Below, piece after piece: positions 27,733 through 35,931 of a DNA stretch of 64,000 nt. Under the pieces are notes generated by a model. The model made no database searches and was not told where the DNA came from. It worked only from the letters and a program-made list of their open reading frames with translations. Origin of the DNA: Elioraea rosea (lineage in GTDB: Bacteria > Pseudomonadota > Alphaproteobacteria > Acetobacterales > Acetobacteraceae); the NCBI RefSeq assembly GCF_007644105.1, contig NZ_VFAC01000020.1, forward strand, positions 16,542 to 80,541. The letters are read 5' to 3'. The first letter of the stretch is position 1, and each line of letters starts with the position of its first letter. The translations under genes were made by a program, and so were the position numbers.

Positions 27733-29786
27733 CGGAGCACCTGCCGCTCGCTATCGGCCAGAATGGGTAGGTGTGAGCAGCGCGGCGTCAGCGCCGCGGC
27801 CAGCTTGATACGGAGGGACTGGTCGGTCACAACAAGGACGGGCTCAGGCACATTCCGCACGAGCGCCCCGACAGCCGATTCCAACCGCGCCTGAGCCTCC
27901 GCGCCAAGCGGCCACGCTGCCTCCGGCAACAAGGCTTCCTCCTCCTTCGCATCGAGCCGAACGGGCGTGCGCCACGGCTCGTTTCCCCAGAGATGGCGTC
28001 GGAACCCGGGTGCTGCCCTCAGCCGCGCGACGATCGCTGCCGGATCGTCGCCCGCATGCAACCGCTCGCGCAACAGTGCCGACATCTCTGGCAGGCCGAC
28101 AGGCATGCGCTCGGCAATCAGAGCCCGCAGCGCATGCACCGCCCGTGGCAGCATGGCGGCGGGCAGGCCTGGCAGGATCGTCGCGGCCTCGTCGAGGCCG
28201 AGATGCGTCGCCATGCGGCGAACAAACGCATCTTCCAGCAGGCCGATCAGCACGAAATCGGCGGGGAGCACGTCGCGGCCACGGGGCGTGGCGCTGCCTG
28301 GCGACCAGCGATACGGCTCGCCCTCGATCAGCGGCGCAGGCGCCCCGCCCGGAGACGCCGAAGCGGCCTCGAGGTGGGAGTCGGCAGGGATGGCGAGCGT
28401 CAGCGCCTCCTCGCCGTCGAGGATGACGCGCGCCGATCCCGGATCGGCGCCATCGCCGCGCAGCCGCACGCTCGGCAGAGCAAGGCCGTAGCGTTCCCGG
28501 AGACGGTCGCGCAGTCTCCTGATGCTCGGCAGCACCTCGTCGTGCAGCAGGCGGTTGGCGAGCGCACCGTCGACAAGCAGCGGCGCGGCGGCACCGACGA
28601 CGATCGGTTCCATCGGAAGGGGCATCGCAACGCGGCCTTCCTCGCGCCAGGAGGACGCGGTTCGGGAAAGGACATCAAAGGCGAAACGTTCCGTCTCCTC
28701 CACCGGCTCGCCCGCGAGCAGGGCCAGCGCGGCCTGCCGGGGCGGCCTGCCGATTCGCACCCAGTCGCGAAGCCTCTCGGCCATCGCCTCGCCCTCGGTC
28801 TCCCCTGTCTCGGCGAGCCGGCGCGCGGCAAGCACCGGCCGGCCTGCGGACAGCGCGTGCTGGGCCGCGAGCCGCAGCGCGCTCCGCCGCCAGTTCCCGA
28901 TCGCCTGCGCGGTGTCGGCGGGAAGCGTCGCCGTCGTGGCCGCAAGGGCGCCCGCCCGTGTGAAGCGCCGTGCCGCGACGCCGGCGAACTTCCGTGCCGG
29001 AACGACGTCCCGGGCTGCAAGCAGGGCGCGCATGTAGGCGACGCGTCCGGCGTGGAAGGCGACGAACCAGAGCCAATCGCGCACCGCCACGTCATGCCGG
29101 CCACCGTCCTTCGGGCCATCGTCCCGCCCCGGAGCGAGAAGTGGGGCGACGAAGGTCGCCTCCGCACGCTCGAGGACGGTGGCGTCGTCGGACGCCGCGG
29201 CGGCATCCATCGCGGCTGCGGCGAGCTTCATCCGCATCGGCGGCGCTGCGGTGAGCGCGCGCGCCTCGAGAAGGAGCGCGAAGGCGGAAGCCGCCTTGCC
29301 GCGCTCGACGAGGAGCTCGGCGTGCTCGAAATGGAGATGAAGCTGCATCGGCTCGCGCGCGACGGCCTCGGCGGCGATCGCGTCTGCCGTGCCGAGCTCC
29401 GGCCACACCCTGTCGCCAAGCCCCGCGCGCACCGCGCTGCGTGCCAGAAGCATCATCGCGAGCGACCGGCAGAGGCGGAGGTGCCGCGCGGCATCGTCGG
29501 ACTCATCCTCGGGCGTGGGCATGTCGAGGACGGCGCGGTGGAACGCCTCCGCGGCGCGGTCGTGCCTCTTCTCGAAGGCATGGCGGTGGCCTTCGAGCGC
29601 CGCTGCGATGCCTGGCGTGCCGCCGAGCCCCTCGCCGCGAGCTTCCTGCGCCGCGAAGGGAAGCGACGGGTCGGTCAGGTAGGCCGCGAGGCGGCGGCGC
29701 TGTTCCTCGCGTTGCCACGCCTCGCCCGGCGTTGGCTTGGGCATTAGCCGCGATCGCAGCCGCTCGATCAAGGGGGGAGGCGCCAC
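27729..29786 (-). CDS. Soluble protein with FlhA/EscV cytosolic (FHIPEP C-terminal)-like domain
   Basis: A 685-residue protein without membrane helices. Residues 1-380 are helical and TPR-like. Residues about 390-683 follow the cytosolic domain of export-gate protein FlhA block by block: LHDEVLPSIRRLRDRLRERY-GLALPSVRLR (FlhA: IRxxRxxLxxELGF-xxPPVxIRD), DFVLIGLLEDAFVRRMATHL, MLPRAVHALRALIAERMPVG-LPEM (FlhA: VLQNLLAEGVPIRDM), HLWGNEPWRTPV (FlhA: LYGNEPELPV) and PVLVVTDQSLRIKLAAALTP (FlhA: PAVLLVSPALRSML). FlhA's eight-helix membrane part is absent and replaced by the N-terminal region. It is 3 bases after the membrane-protein gene and overlaps the next gene. Function unknown; an export-chaperone docking platform is a hypothesis. 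Confidence 0.82.
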   Translation of the reverse strand: MAPPPLIERLRSRLMPKPTPGEAWQREEQRRRLAAYLTDPSLPFAAQEARGEGLGGTPGIAAALEGHRHAFEKRHDRAAEAFHRAVLDMPTPEDESDDAARHLRLCRSLAMMLLARSAVRAGLGDRVWPELGTADAIAAEAVAREPMQLHLHFEHAELLVERGKAASAFALLLEARALTAAPPMRMKLAAAAMDAAAASDDATVLERAEATFVAPLLAPGRDDGPKDGGRHDVAVRDWLWFVAFHAGRVAYMRALLAARDVVPARKFAGVAARRFTRAGALAATTATLPADTAQAIGNWRRSALRLAAQHALSAGRPVLAARRLAETGETEGEAMAERLRDWVRIGRPPRQAALALLAGEPVEETERFAFDVLSRTASSWREEGRVAMPLPMEPIVVGAAAPLLVDGALANRLLHDEVLPSIRRLRDRLRERYGLALPSVRLRGDGADPGSARVILDGEEALTLAIPADSHLEAASASPGGAPAPLIEGEPYRWSPGSATPRGRDVLPADFVLIGLLEDAFVRRMATHLGLDEAATILPGLPAAMLPRAVHALRALIAERMPVGLPEMSALLRERLHAGDDPAAIVARLRAAPGFRRHLWGNEPWRTPVRLDAKEEEALLPEAAWPLGAEAQARLESAVGALVRNVPEPVLVVTDQSLRIKLAAALTPRCSHLPILADSERQVLR

Positions 29787-29789
29787 CGC

Positions 29790-30977
29790 TCAGCCTCCGC
29801 CTGCCGGCGCGGTGGCGGCGGGCTTCCCGGCCTCGCCGCTGTCGCTCGGCTGCGGCGCGGGCGCGGCCTCGCCCGGCGGCTCGGGCGCCGCGCCAGCGCC
29901 GCCGAGCGGCGAATAGAAGCTCGAGACCGAGCGGCTGAGGCGGATCGTCTCCTCTGCGCGCGGATCGAGCACGCCCGGCCAGCCCCCTGTCGTCACCGCA
30001 GCGTCGCGGCGCAGGAGCTTCCGGGCCTTGGCACGCAGCCCCCTGTCCTGGTGCCAGACGGCGTGGAGCAGGGCGAGCTCATGCGTCAGCAGCTGCGAGA
30101 AGGCATGCAGGCTGTCGGCCGCGTCGGCGACGGCGGCAGGCTGCGTGCGCAGCCACTCTGCGTACCGGGCGCGGGCGCGGTCGAGGTCGCGCGCGATGTC
30201 GGCGACATCACGGTCGGCGGCCGCTGTCCGAACGCGCGTCTGCCCGGACATGACGGTGAACCACTCGGCCTCGTCGAACTGCGGAGAGCCGAGATCGAGC
30301 CGCGGGTCGTCGCGTCCGTCCTTGTCCTTCAGCGTCAGCTTGCGTTCGACAGCGAGGCGGATCGGCGTCAGCGAGGCGTTCAGCTCGTCACCGAGGCTCT
30401 CGACGAAGCGATTGTAGAGCCGCCGAAGCGTCTCGCCGGCGGCATGATGCGGCAGGAGATAGGTGTTGCTGCCGCGGAACTGGAAGCGCTCGAAGGTGTG
30501 CAGGACGCGCACGAAGGCGATGAAGCTCGCACGCGCGGTATCGTCGGCGATCTCACGCAGGCGGGCCTGGAGCTGCGCCGGCTCGCTCCACGAGACGAGG
30601 AGATGTGCATCGACGCGGCGCAGATGGTGTGTCAACGGCCGTGCGAGCATGCCCGTGGCGTTCGCAAGCGCCCAGTAGTGCGACCAGGCGAGATCCACCA
30701 CGCGCTTGCCGGTGTTCTCGACGAAGTCCCGTTGCTTGGCGCGCTTGGCGGAAAGCTGGTCGAAGCCCCATTTGAGCGCCGCGCCGAGCAAGGCACCGCC
30801 GCCGAGAAACAGCACCGAGGCACCGAAGGAGCCGACACTTTCGCGCAGGATACCGTAGAGATCGCCCGTCGCCGTCGGCGCGCTTCCCTGGGCCACCGCA
30901 GCGCCGGGCAGCAGCAGCGCGAGGCCGAGGAACAGGGTGTGAGCACGCTCTCGGCCGCCACGCATCATCCCCCGCAT
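29790..30977 (-). CDS. Hypothetical membrane-anchored protein, first gene of the FlhA-C-like operon
   Basis: A 395-residue protein of unknown function. A signal peptide (LFLGLALLLPGAAVAQG) precedes one membrane helix (SVGSFGASVLFLGGGALLGA, about residues 48-68). The basic stretch SAKRAKQR follows, so the roughly 300-residue remainder is probably cytoplasmic by the positive-inside rule. That part is helical and ends in a low-complexity Pro/Ala/Gly tail. The start may be at 30977, 30968 or 30965. It is divergent from cheZ and lies 3 bases upstream of the FlhA-C-like gene, so it might serve as that protein's membrane anchor (inference). Confidence 0.78.
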   Translation of the reverse strand: MRGMMRGGRERAHTLFLGLALLLPGAAVAQGSAPTATGDLYGILRESVGSFGASVLFLGGGALLGAALKWGFDQLSAKRAKQRDFVENTGKRVVDLAWSHYWALANATGMLARPLTHHLRRVDAHLLVSWSEPAQLQARLREIADDTARASFIAFVRVLHTFERFQFRGSNTYLLPHHAAGETLRRLYNRFVESLGDELNASLTPIRLAVERKLTLKDKDGRDDPRLDLGSPQFDEAEWFTVMSGQTRVRTAAADRDVADIARDLDRARARYAEWLRTQPAAVADAADSLHAFSQLLTHELALLHAVWHQDRGLRAKARKLLRRDAAVTTGGWPGVLDPRAEETIRLSRSVSSFYSPLGGAGAAPEPPGEAAPAPQPSDSGEAGKPAATAPAGGG

Positions 30978-31136
30978 CCCCGCCGTTAACCCCTGGTAAC
31001 GATGCCAGCGCGGGACGGTGCGCCGCAAGGGCGGCCGGGCGGCGGTAATGCTGTCTTCACCCCTCGGATGCAAGGTCGCGCGGCGGAGCCATGGCGGATC
31101 AGGCCGTGCCAGGGCTCGAGGAGGCTCGGATCGGAG

Positions 31137-31739
31137 ATGGACGCTGCCCTTCAGGACACGCTGCGTGCGGCGGTTCGTGCCGAGCTCGAGCCGCTGTTCG
31201 CCGATCTTCGCCGCTTTGTCGACCGTCGCATCGCCGAGCTCTCGGCCGAGCTCGACGCGCATGTGCAGTTGTCCGACATGAGCGAGGAGAAGCTGACGCG
31301 CGAGCTGCACCGCGTTCAGGAGACGATCGCGAACCTCGTTGCCGTGCCCGCGGCACAGACGCGCAACAGCGGCGTCGAGCTTGAGGCGGTGGTGGAGAAG
31401 ACCGAGGAAGCGACCAACACGATCCTCGAGGCCGCGGAGGAGATCCAGGCGCTCATCGACAGCGGCCATGCCGATGCCGAGGCAGCACCGGTGCTCGCGC
31501 AGAAGGTCAACACCATCTTCGAGGCGTGCAGCTTCCAGGACGTGACGGGCCAGCGGATCCGCCGTGCGATCCAGCACCTCCAGCAGGTGGAGGACGTGCT
31601 CGCGCAGCTCCTGCCGGCGGACGAGCCGCGGCAGGCGCCCAAGCTCGAGGTGAATGCGCTGATCTCGACGCTCGAGGGCGTGCGCCCGGCCGGGACCGAC
31701 CTCGGCCAGGCGGCCATCGACGCGCTCATGAACGGCTGA
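31137..31739 (+). CDS. cheZ: CheZ-type CheY-P phosphatase
   Basis: A 200-residue, almost entirely helical protein, predicted to form the long CheZ four-helix bundle that dephosphorylates CheY-P and sets motor switching. The catalytic motif SFQDVTGQRI contains D135 and Q139, equivalent to E. coli CheZ D143 and Q147 in FQDLTGQ. TEEATNTILEAAEEIQALID precedes it, as in alphaproteobacterial CheZ proteins. ATG 31137 is preceded by GAGGAGG about 11 bases away; longer in-frame starts to 31002 cross the divergent promoter region. No other chemotaxis or flagellar structural gene lies in the window. Its divergent partner is the FlhA-C-like operon. Confidence 0.85.
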   Translation: MDAALQDTLRAAVRAELEPLFADLRRFVDRRIAELSAELDAHVQLSDMSEEKLTRELHRVQETIANLVAVPAAQTRNSGVELEAVVEKTEEATNTILEAAEEIQALIDSGHADAEAAPVLAQKVNTIFEACSFQDVTGQRIRRAIQHLQQVEDVLAQLLPADEPRQAPKLEVNALISTLEGVRPAGTDLGQAAIDALMNG

Positions 31740-31742
31740 CCG

Positions 31743-31818
31743 GCCCTCGCAGCTCCAGCCGGAGGGCTGATACAAACAACACGAAACGCTTTCGCGCCTG
31801 ACACGCGGGCGAAAAGCG
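31743..31818 (+). terminator. Two hairpins after cheZ, possible terminator
   Basis: GCCCTC (31743-31748) pairs with GAGGGC (31762-31767). A second, longer hairpin pairs CGCTTTCGC (31787-31795) with GCGAAAAGCG (31809-31818) with one bulge. Neither has a T-run, so intrinsic termination is uncertain. The second could instead be a leader structure of the RTX gene. Confidence 0.3.
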
Positions 31819-31885
31819 CCGCCGTCATTCCTTCCGCCGCGCACCGATGGCCGGGGCGCCATGCGCAACGCGGAAGGAAACGACG

Positions 31886-33598
31886 ATGCCGACCTACAAG
31901 GGAACGATCTCAGCGGACTTCATCAAGGGCTCGATGACGAACGACATCATCGAGGGCCTCGACGGGAATGACAGCCTGTACGGCGAGGGCGGCGCCGACA
32001 CGATCAAGGGCGGCAACGGCAACGACCATATCTACGGCGGCATCGGCGACGACGTGCTCCATGGCGACGCGAACGACGACTACCTCGAGGGTGGCGCTGG
32101 CGACGACGTGCTGCGCGGTGGCACGGGCAATGACAGCCTCTATGGCGGCGTCGGCTACGACACGATGGAGGGTGGCACTGGCAACGACACCTACTACGCG
32201 TTCGATGGTACGACCGCGGCGGAGTGGCGCGAGACCGGCCTTGGCCTCGAGTGGTACGACTATCTCGGGATGGTGCTGACCGGCGGCTTCTCCATGCCCG
32301 CCTATCTCGACGACGAGTACGTGCCGCCCGGCCTGACCGACCGCATCCTCGAGAACGCAAACGAAGGCATCGACACGCTGGCGGTGAAGTCGGGCATGGT
32401 CGCGAGCCTCGGCAGCAATGTCGAGAATCTGCGCGTGCACTGGGAGAACGACACGGGCGCGGGCAGTATCCTGTTCGGCAACGTGCTCGACAACACGATC
32501 TGGGGCGGCAAGGGTAACGACGAGATCGACGGCCGGAAGGGCAACGACACGCTCTACGGCGGTGCCGGCAACGATGCGATGTCGGGCGGCGAAGGCAACG
32601 ACGTGCTCGACGGCAACGAGGGCGCGGATGCGATGGCAGGCGGCGTCGGCAACGACACCTACTACGTCGACAGCACCGGCGACACGACGGTGGAGCGTGC
32701 CGGCGAAGGCAACGACACGGTGCATACGACGCTCGCGAGCCACACCCTCGCCGCCAACGTCGAGAACCTCTGGTATGCGGGCTCAGCCAGCTTCATCGGC
32801 CAGGGCAATGGCGAGGACAACCAGATCGTCGGCGGCTTCGGCAATGACTGGCTCTACGGCTTCGATGGCAACGACCACCTGATCGGTGGTCTCGGTGCCG
32901 ACATGCTCTGGGGCGGCAACGGCAACGATGTGCTCGAGGCCGAGTTCGGCAACGACACGCTCTACGGCGCGCTGGGCAATGATCGACTCGAGGGCGGCGC
33001 GGGCGACGATACGCTCGACGGCAGCGGCGGGCTCGACTTCCTGTGGGGCGGCACCGGCAACGACAAGCTGTACGGCGGTGCGGGCGAGGACATCCTCCGC
33101 GGCGAGGACGGCAACGACCAGCTCTGGGGCGGCGATGGCCATGACCTGCTCGACGGCGGGGCCGGCAACGACACGCTGCGCGGCGATGCCGGCAACGACA
33201 CGCTGACCGGCGGCGCAGGGGACGATGTCCTGATCGGCGGCATGGGGATGGATACGCTGACCGGCGGTGCGGGCAAGGACAAGTTCGTCTGGACGAGCAC
33301 GCAGGAGACCCGTGGCATCGTGCTCGACCAGGTGAAGGACTTCGCCCGCGGCGTCGACATCCTCGACTTCTCCGCCATCGACGCCAACACGACCATGGCA
33401 GGCGACCAGGCCTTCACCCTGCGCGGCACGAGCGGCTTCAGCGGCAAGGCAGGCGAGATCATCTGGAGCCATGGCCAGGATGCCGCAGGCAACGGCACCA
33501 CGCTGCTGATGGCCGACACGAACGGCGACACGCTGGTCGACATGGCCATCCGCTTCGACGGCACCCACGCCTTCACGCCCTCCGACTTCATTCTCTGA
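31886..33598 (+). CDS. RTX calcium-binding repeat protein (secreted, no catalytic domain seen)
   Basis: A 570-residue, strongly acidic, Gly/Asn/Asp-rich protein composed largely of GGxGNDxLxG nonapeptides (from about residue 10 to 465), which form Ca2+-bound beta-rolls. Two spacer modules (about residues 135-200 and 265-315, e.g. VENLRVHWEND, LAANVENLWYAG) interrupt the rolls. The C-terminus (VLDQVKDFARGVDILDFSAI, then SDFIL) matches the serralysin-type C-terminal secretion region, pointing to type I secretion; no such transporter genes are in the window. ATG 31886 follows AAGGAAA. No protease or lipase domain is present, so it may be structural or S-layer-like (inference). Confidence 0.93.
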   Translation: MPTYKGTISADFIKGSMTNDIIEGLDGNDSLYGEGGADTIKGGNGNDHIYGGIGDDVLHGDANDDYLEGGAGDDVLRGGTGNDSLYGGVGYDTMEGGTGNDTYYAFDGTTAAEWRETGLGLEWYDYLGMVLTGGFSMPAYLDDEYVPPGLTDRILENANEGIDTLAVKSGMVASLGSNVENLRVHWENDTGAGSILFGNVLDNTIWGGKGNDEIDGRKGNDTLYGGAGNDAMSGGEGNDVLDGNEGADAMAGGVGNDTYYVDSTGDTTVERAGEGNDTVHTTLASHTLAANVENLWYAGSASFIGQGNGEDNQIVGGFGNDWLYGFDGNDHLIGGLGADMLWGGNGNDVLEAEFGNDTLYGALGNDRLEGGAGDDTLDGSGGLDFLWGGTGNDKLYGGAGEDILRGEDGNDQLWGGDGHDLLDGGAGNDTLRGDAGNDTLTGGAGDDVLIGGMGMDTLTGGAGKDKFVWTSTQETRGIVLDQVKDFARGVDILDFSAIDANTTMAGDQAFTLRGTSGFSGKAGEIIWSHGQDAAGNGTTLLMADTNGDTLVDMAIRFDGTHAFTPSDFIL

Positions 33599-33622
33599 CA
33601 CCGCCTTCGACTGATGCTGCGG

Positions 33623-33649
33623 CCGCGGGGGAGCATCGCTCCCTCGCGG
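33623..33649 (+). terminator. Strong hairpin after the RTX gene
   Basis: CCGCGGGGGAGC and GCTCCCTCGCGG form a 12-bp stem with one mismatch around an ATC loop. It begins 24 bases after the RTX stop codon and is followed by TTCGTCGTTCT. This is the clearest terminator-like hairpin noticed in the window. Confidence 0.7.
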
Positions 33650-33724
33650 TTCGTCGTTCTGGGGTAACCTCGGCCCACCCGGGCGCGAAGCCTGTTGCGA
33701 CGATCCCGCCGGAGAGATGCGACC

Positions 33725-35194
33725 GTGACCGACCCTGCGCCCGAAGCCATGCGCCCCGCCCGCCGCCCCTCGCGGAAGGACGGCGTGCTGCACGCCGATC
33801 TCTGCATCATCGGCGCGGGCTCTGCCGGGCTGTCCGTCGCCGCCGGCGCGACGCAGATGGGCGCGGCCGTGGTGCTGATCGAGCGTGACCGCATGGGGGG
33901 CGACTGCCTGAACACCGGCTGCGTTCCGTCCAAGGCGCTGATCGCCGCGGCCCATGCGGCGGAGGCGATGCGCGGCGGGGAGCGCTTCGGCGTGGGCGGC
34001 CACGCGCCCGAGATCGATTTCGCGCGCGTCCACGCGCATGTGCACGGCGTGATCGGCGCGATCGCCCCGCATGACAGCGTGGAACGCTTCGAGGGCCTTG
34101 GGGTGACGGTTCTGCGCGCCTCGGCCCGCTTCACCGGTCCGGAGGAGGTCGAGGCCGGCGGTGAGCGCATCCGCGCGCGGCGCTTCGTGATCGCGACCGG
34201 CTCCACGGCCGCGATCCCGAAGCTGCCGGGGCTCGCCGACGTGCCTTACCTCACCAACGAGACGGTGTTCGAGCTCACCGAACGGCCAGCTCACCTCCTC
34301 GTTGTGGGTGGCGGGCCGATCGGCGTCGAGATGGCGCAGGCCTTCCGTCGCCTCGGAGCGGACGTGACCCTGTTCGATATCGGACCGATCCTGCCACGCG
34401 ACGAGCCCGAGGCCGTTGCCGTGCTTCGCGCGAAGCTCCTCGCAGAGGGCATCGTGCTTCGCGAAAGCGCGACGGTCGAGGCGGTTGAGCGTGCAGCGAA
34501 GGGCGTGGCGGTTACGCTCGCGGGGGGCGAGCGGATCGAGGGAACGCATCTTCTCGTCGCGGCGGGGCGTAAGGCGAATGTCGAGGGGCTCGGGCTCGAG
34601 GCGGCGGGAATCGGCTACACACCGAAGGGTGTCACGGTCGATTCGGGGCTGCGTACGTCGAACCGGCGCGTCTTCGCGATCGGCGATGTCGCGGGCGGGC
34701 CGCAATTCACCCACGTCGCGGGCTATCACGCCGGCCTCGTGATCCGGAGCGCGCTGTTCGGCCTTCCCGTCAGGACGGACTATGCCGCCCTTCCGTGGGC
34801 GACCTACGCAGACCCCGAGCTCGCCCATGTGGGGCTCACCGAGGCCGAGGCGCGCAAGGCCGGCGGGGAGGTGAGCATCCTTCTCGAGCCGCTTGCCGGC
34901 AACGACCGTGCGCAGGCCGAGCGCGAGACCGAGGGGCTGATCAAGGTGGTGCTGGGCCGCCGCGGGCGCATCCTCGGCACCACCATCGTCGCGCCGCGGG
35001 CGGGCGAGATGATCGGGCTGTGGGGGCTCGCGATCCAGAACCGCCTGCGCATCGGCGCGATCGCGTCCTCGCTCGCCCCATACCCGACGCTGTCGGAGAT
35101 CTCCAAGCGCGCCGCCGGGCGCTACTACACGCCGACGCTGTTCGGCCCGCGCACCCGCCGCCTGGTCGGGCTGATCCAGCGATTCCTGCCGTGA
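33725..35194 (+). CDS. FAD-dependent pyridine nucleotide-disulfide oxidoreductase (mercuric reductase-like)
   Basis: A 489-residue flavoenzyme. It has FAD site CIIGAGSAGLSVAAGA, redox-active GGDCLNTGCVPSKAL, NAD(P) site LVVGGGPIGVEMAQAF, second FAD motif RRVFAIGDVAGGPQFTHVAG and a C-terminal dimerisation domain. It lacks an N-terminal HMA domain and a C-terminal vicinal Cys pair, so true Hg(II) reduction is unlikely; this group is often mis-called MerA. GTG 33725 is chosen because GGAGAG lies 8 bases upstream. It overlaps the TVP38-type gene by GTGA. This pair is a recurrent bacterial arrangement; the physiological substrate is unknown. Confidence 0.9.
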   Translation: MTDPAPEAMRPARRPSRKDGVLHADLCIIGAGSAGLSVAAGATQMGAAVVLIERDRMGGDCLNTGCVPSKALIAAAHAAEAMRGGERFGVGGHAPEIDFARVHAHVHGVIGAIAPHDSVERFEGLGVTVLRASARFTGPEEVEAGGERIRARRFVIATGSTAAIPKLPGLADVPYLTNETVFELTERPAHLLVVGGGPIGVEMAQAFRRLGADVTLFDIGPILPRDEPEAVAVLRAKLLAEGIVLRESATVEAVERAAKGVAVTLAGGERIEGTHLLVAAGRKANVEGLGLEAAGIGYTPKGVTVDSGLRTSNRRVFAIGDVAGGPQFTHVAGYHAGLVIRSALFGLPVRTDYAALPWATYADPELAHVGLTEAEARKAGGEVSILLEPLAGNDRAQAERETEGLIKVVLGRRGRILGTTIVAPRAGEMIGLWGLAIQNRLRIGAIASSLAPYPTLSEISKRAAGRYYTPTLFGPRTRRLVGLIQRFLP

Positions 35195-35931
35195 CCCGCC
35201 CGTCCTCGATCCTGCGCGACCGGAGGCTCTGGCTCGCGGTTGGCGCGCTCGGCGCGATCCTCGCGCTCCGCTTCTCGGGTCTGGCCGACGTGCTCTCGCT
35301 CGAGACGATCGCGCGGCACCGCGAGGCGCTTGCCGGTTTCGTCTCTCAGAACTGGCTTCTCGCCGCGTTCGGCTATGTCGCGATCTACGTCGCGGCGGTC
35401 GCGTTCTCGGTGCCTGGGGCGGTGTTCCTCACCCTCGCGGGCGGGCTCCTGTTCGGCGCGGTCGCTGGAACCGCGCTCACCGTGGCGGCCGCGACGATCG
35501 GCGCGACGGCCGTGTTCCTGCTCGCGCGGACGATCTTCGGCGCGGATGCGCTGTCGCGGCTCGGGCCGCGCGCCGAGGCGCTGGCCGAAGCGATCCGCCG
35601 GAACGCTGCGTCCTACCTTCTCGTTCTGCGCCTCGTTCCGCTTTTTCCCTTCTTCCTCGTCAATCTCGTTCCCGCCTTCGTCGGCGTCCGGCTCGCCACC
35701 TATGTCGTGACGACCTTCTTCGGCGTCATTCCCGGAACGGCGGTGTTCACCCTTGCCGGAGTGGGGCTCGGCGATGTGCTTGCGCTTGGCGGTGCGTTCG
35801 ACGTGCGGTCTGTCCTGACGCCGGAGATCCTCGGCGCGCTGATCGGCCTCGCGCTCCTGTCGCTCGCCGCCATTCCGCTGAAGGCACGCTTCGCGAAGCA
35901 GGAGGATGCCAACCGTGCCGACGCGCCGTGA
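35191..35931 (+). CDS. TVP38/TMEM64 family (SNARE-associated/DedA-like) membrane protein
   Basis: A 246-residue protein with about six hydrophobic segments. The VTT/DedA core is visible: VPGAVFLTLAGGLLFGAVAG, then LVLRLVPLFPFFLVNLVPAF and GVIPGTAVFTLAGVGLGD. Such proteins are undecaprenyl- or phospholipid-translocating or undefined membrane proteins. The GTG at 35191 overlaps the oxidoreductase stop as GTGA, so the two are co-translated. The C-terminus contains the Shine-Dalgarno of the following DUF547 gene. Confidence 0.9.
   Translation: MTRPSSILRDRRLWLAVGALGAILALRFSGLADVLSLETIARHREALAGFVSQNWLLAAFGYVAIYVAAVAFSVPGAVFLTLAGGLLFGAVAGTALTVAAATIGATAVFLLARTIFGADALSRLGPRAEALAEAIRRNAASYLLVLRLVPLFPFFLVNLVPAFVGVRLATYVVTTFFGVIPGTAVFTLAGVGLGDVLALGGAFDVRSVLTPEILGALIGLALLSLAAIPLKARFAKQEDANRADAP

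Noticed and set aside
29790..31868. A 692-residue minus-strand open frame covering the membrane protein and cheZ
   Set aside because: Only the part from 30977 downstream has a signal peptide and natural composition. The upstream extension is antisense to cheZ and is Arg/His/Leu-rich shadow coding.
31886..33598. The DNA repeats here as a CRISPR or tandem-repeat array
   Set aside because: They are codon-diverged RTX nonapeptide repeats in one continuous reading frame, with no spacers.
33725..35194. True mercuric reductase
   Set aside because: There is no HMA domain, no C-terminal vicinal Cys pair and no other mer gene nearby.
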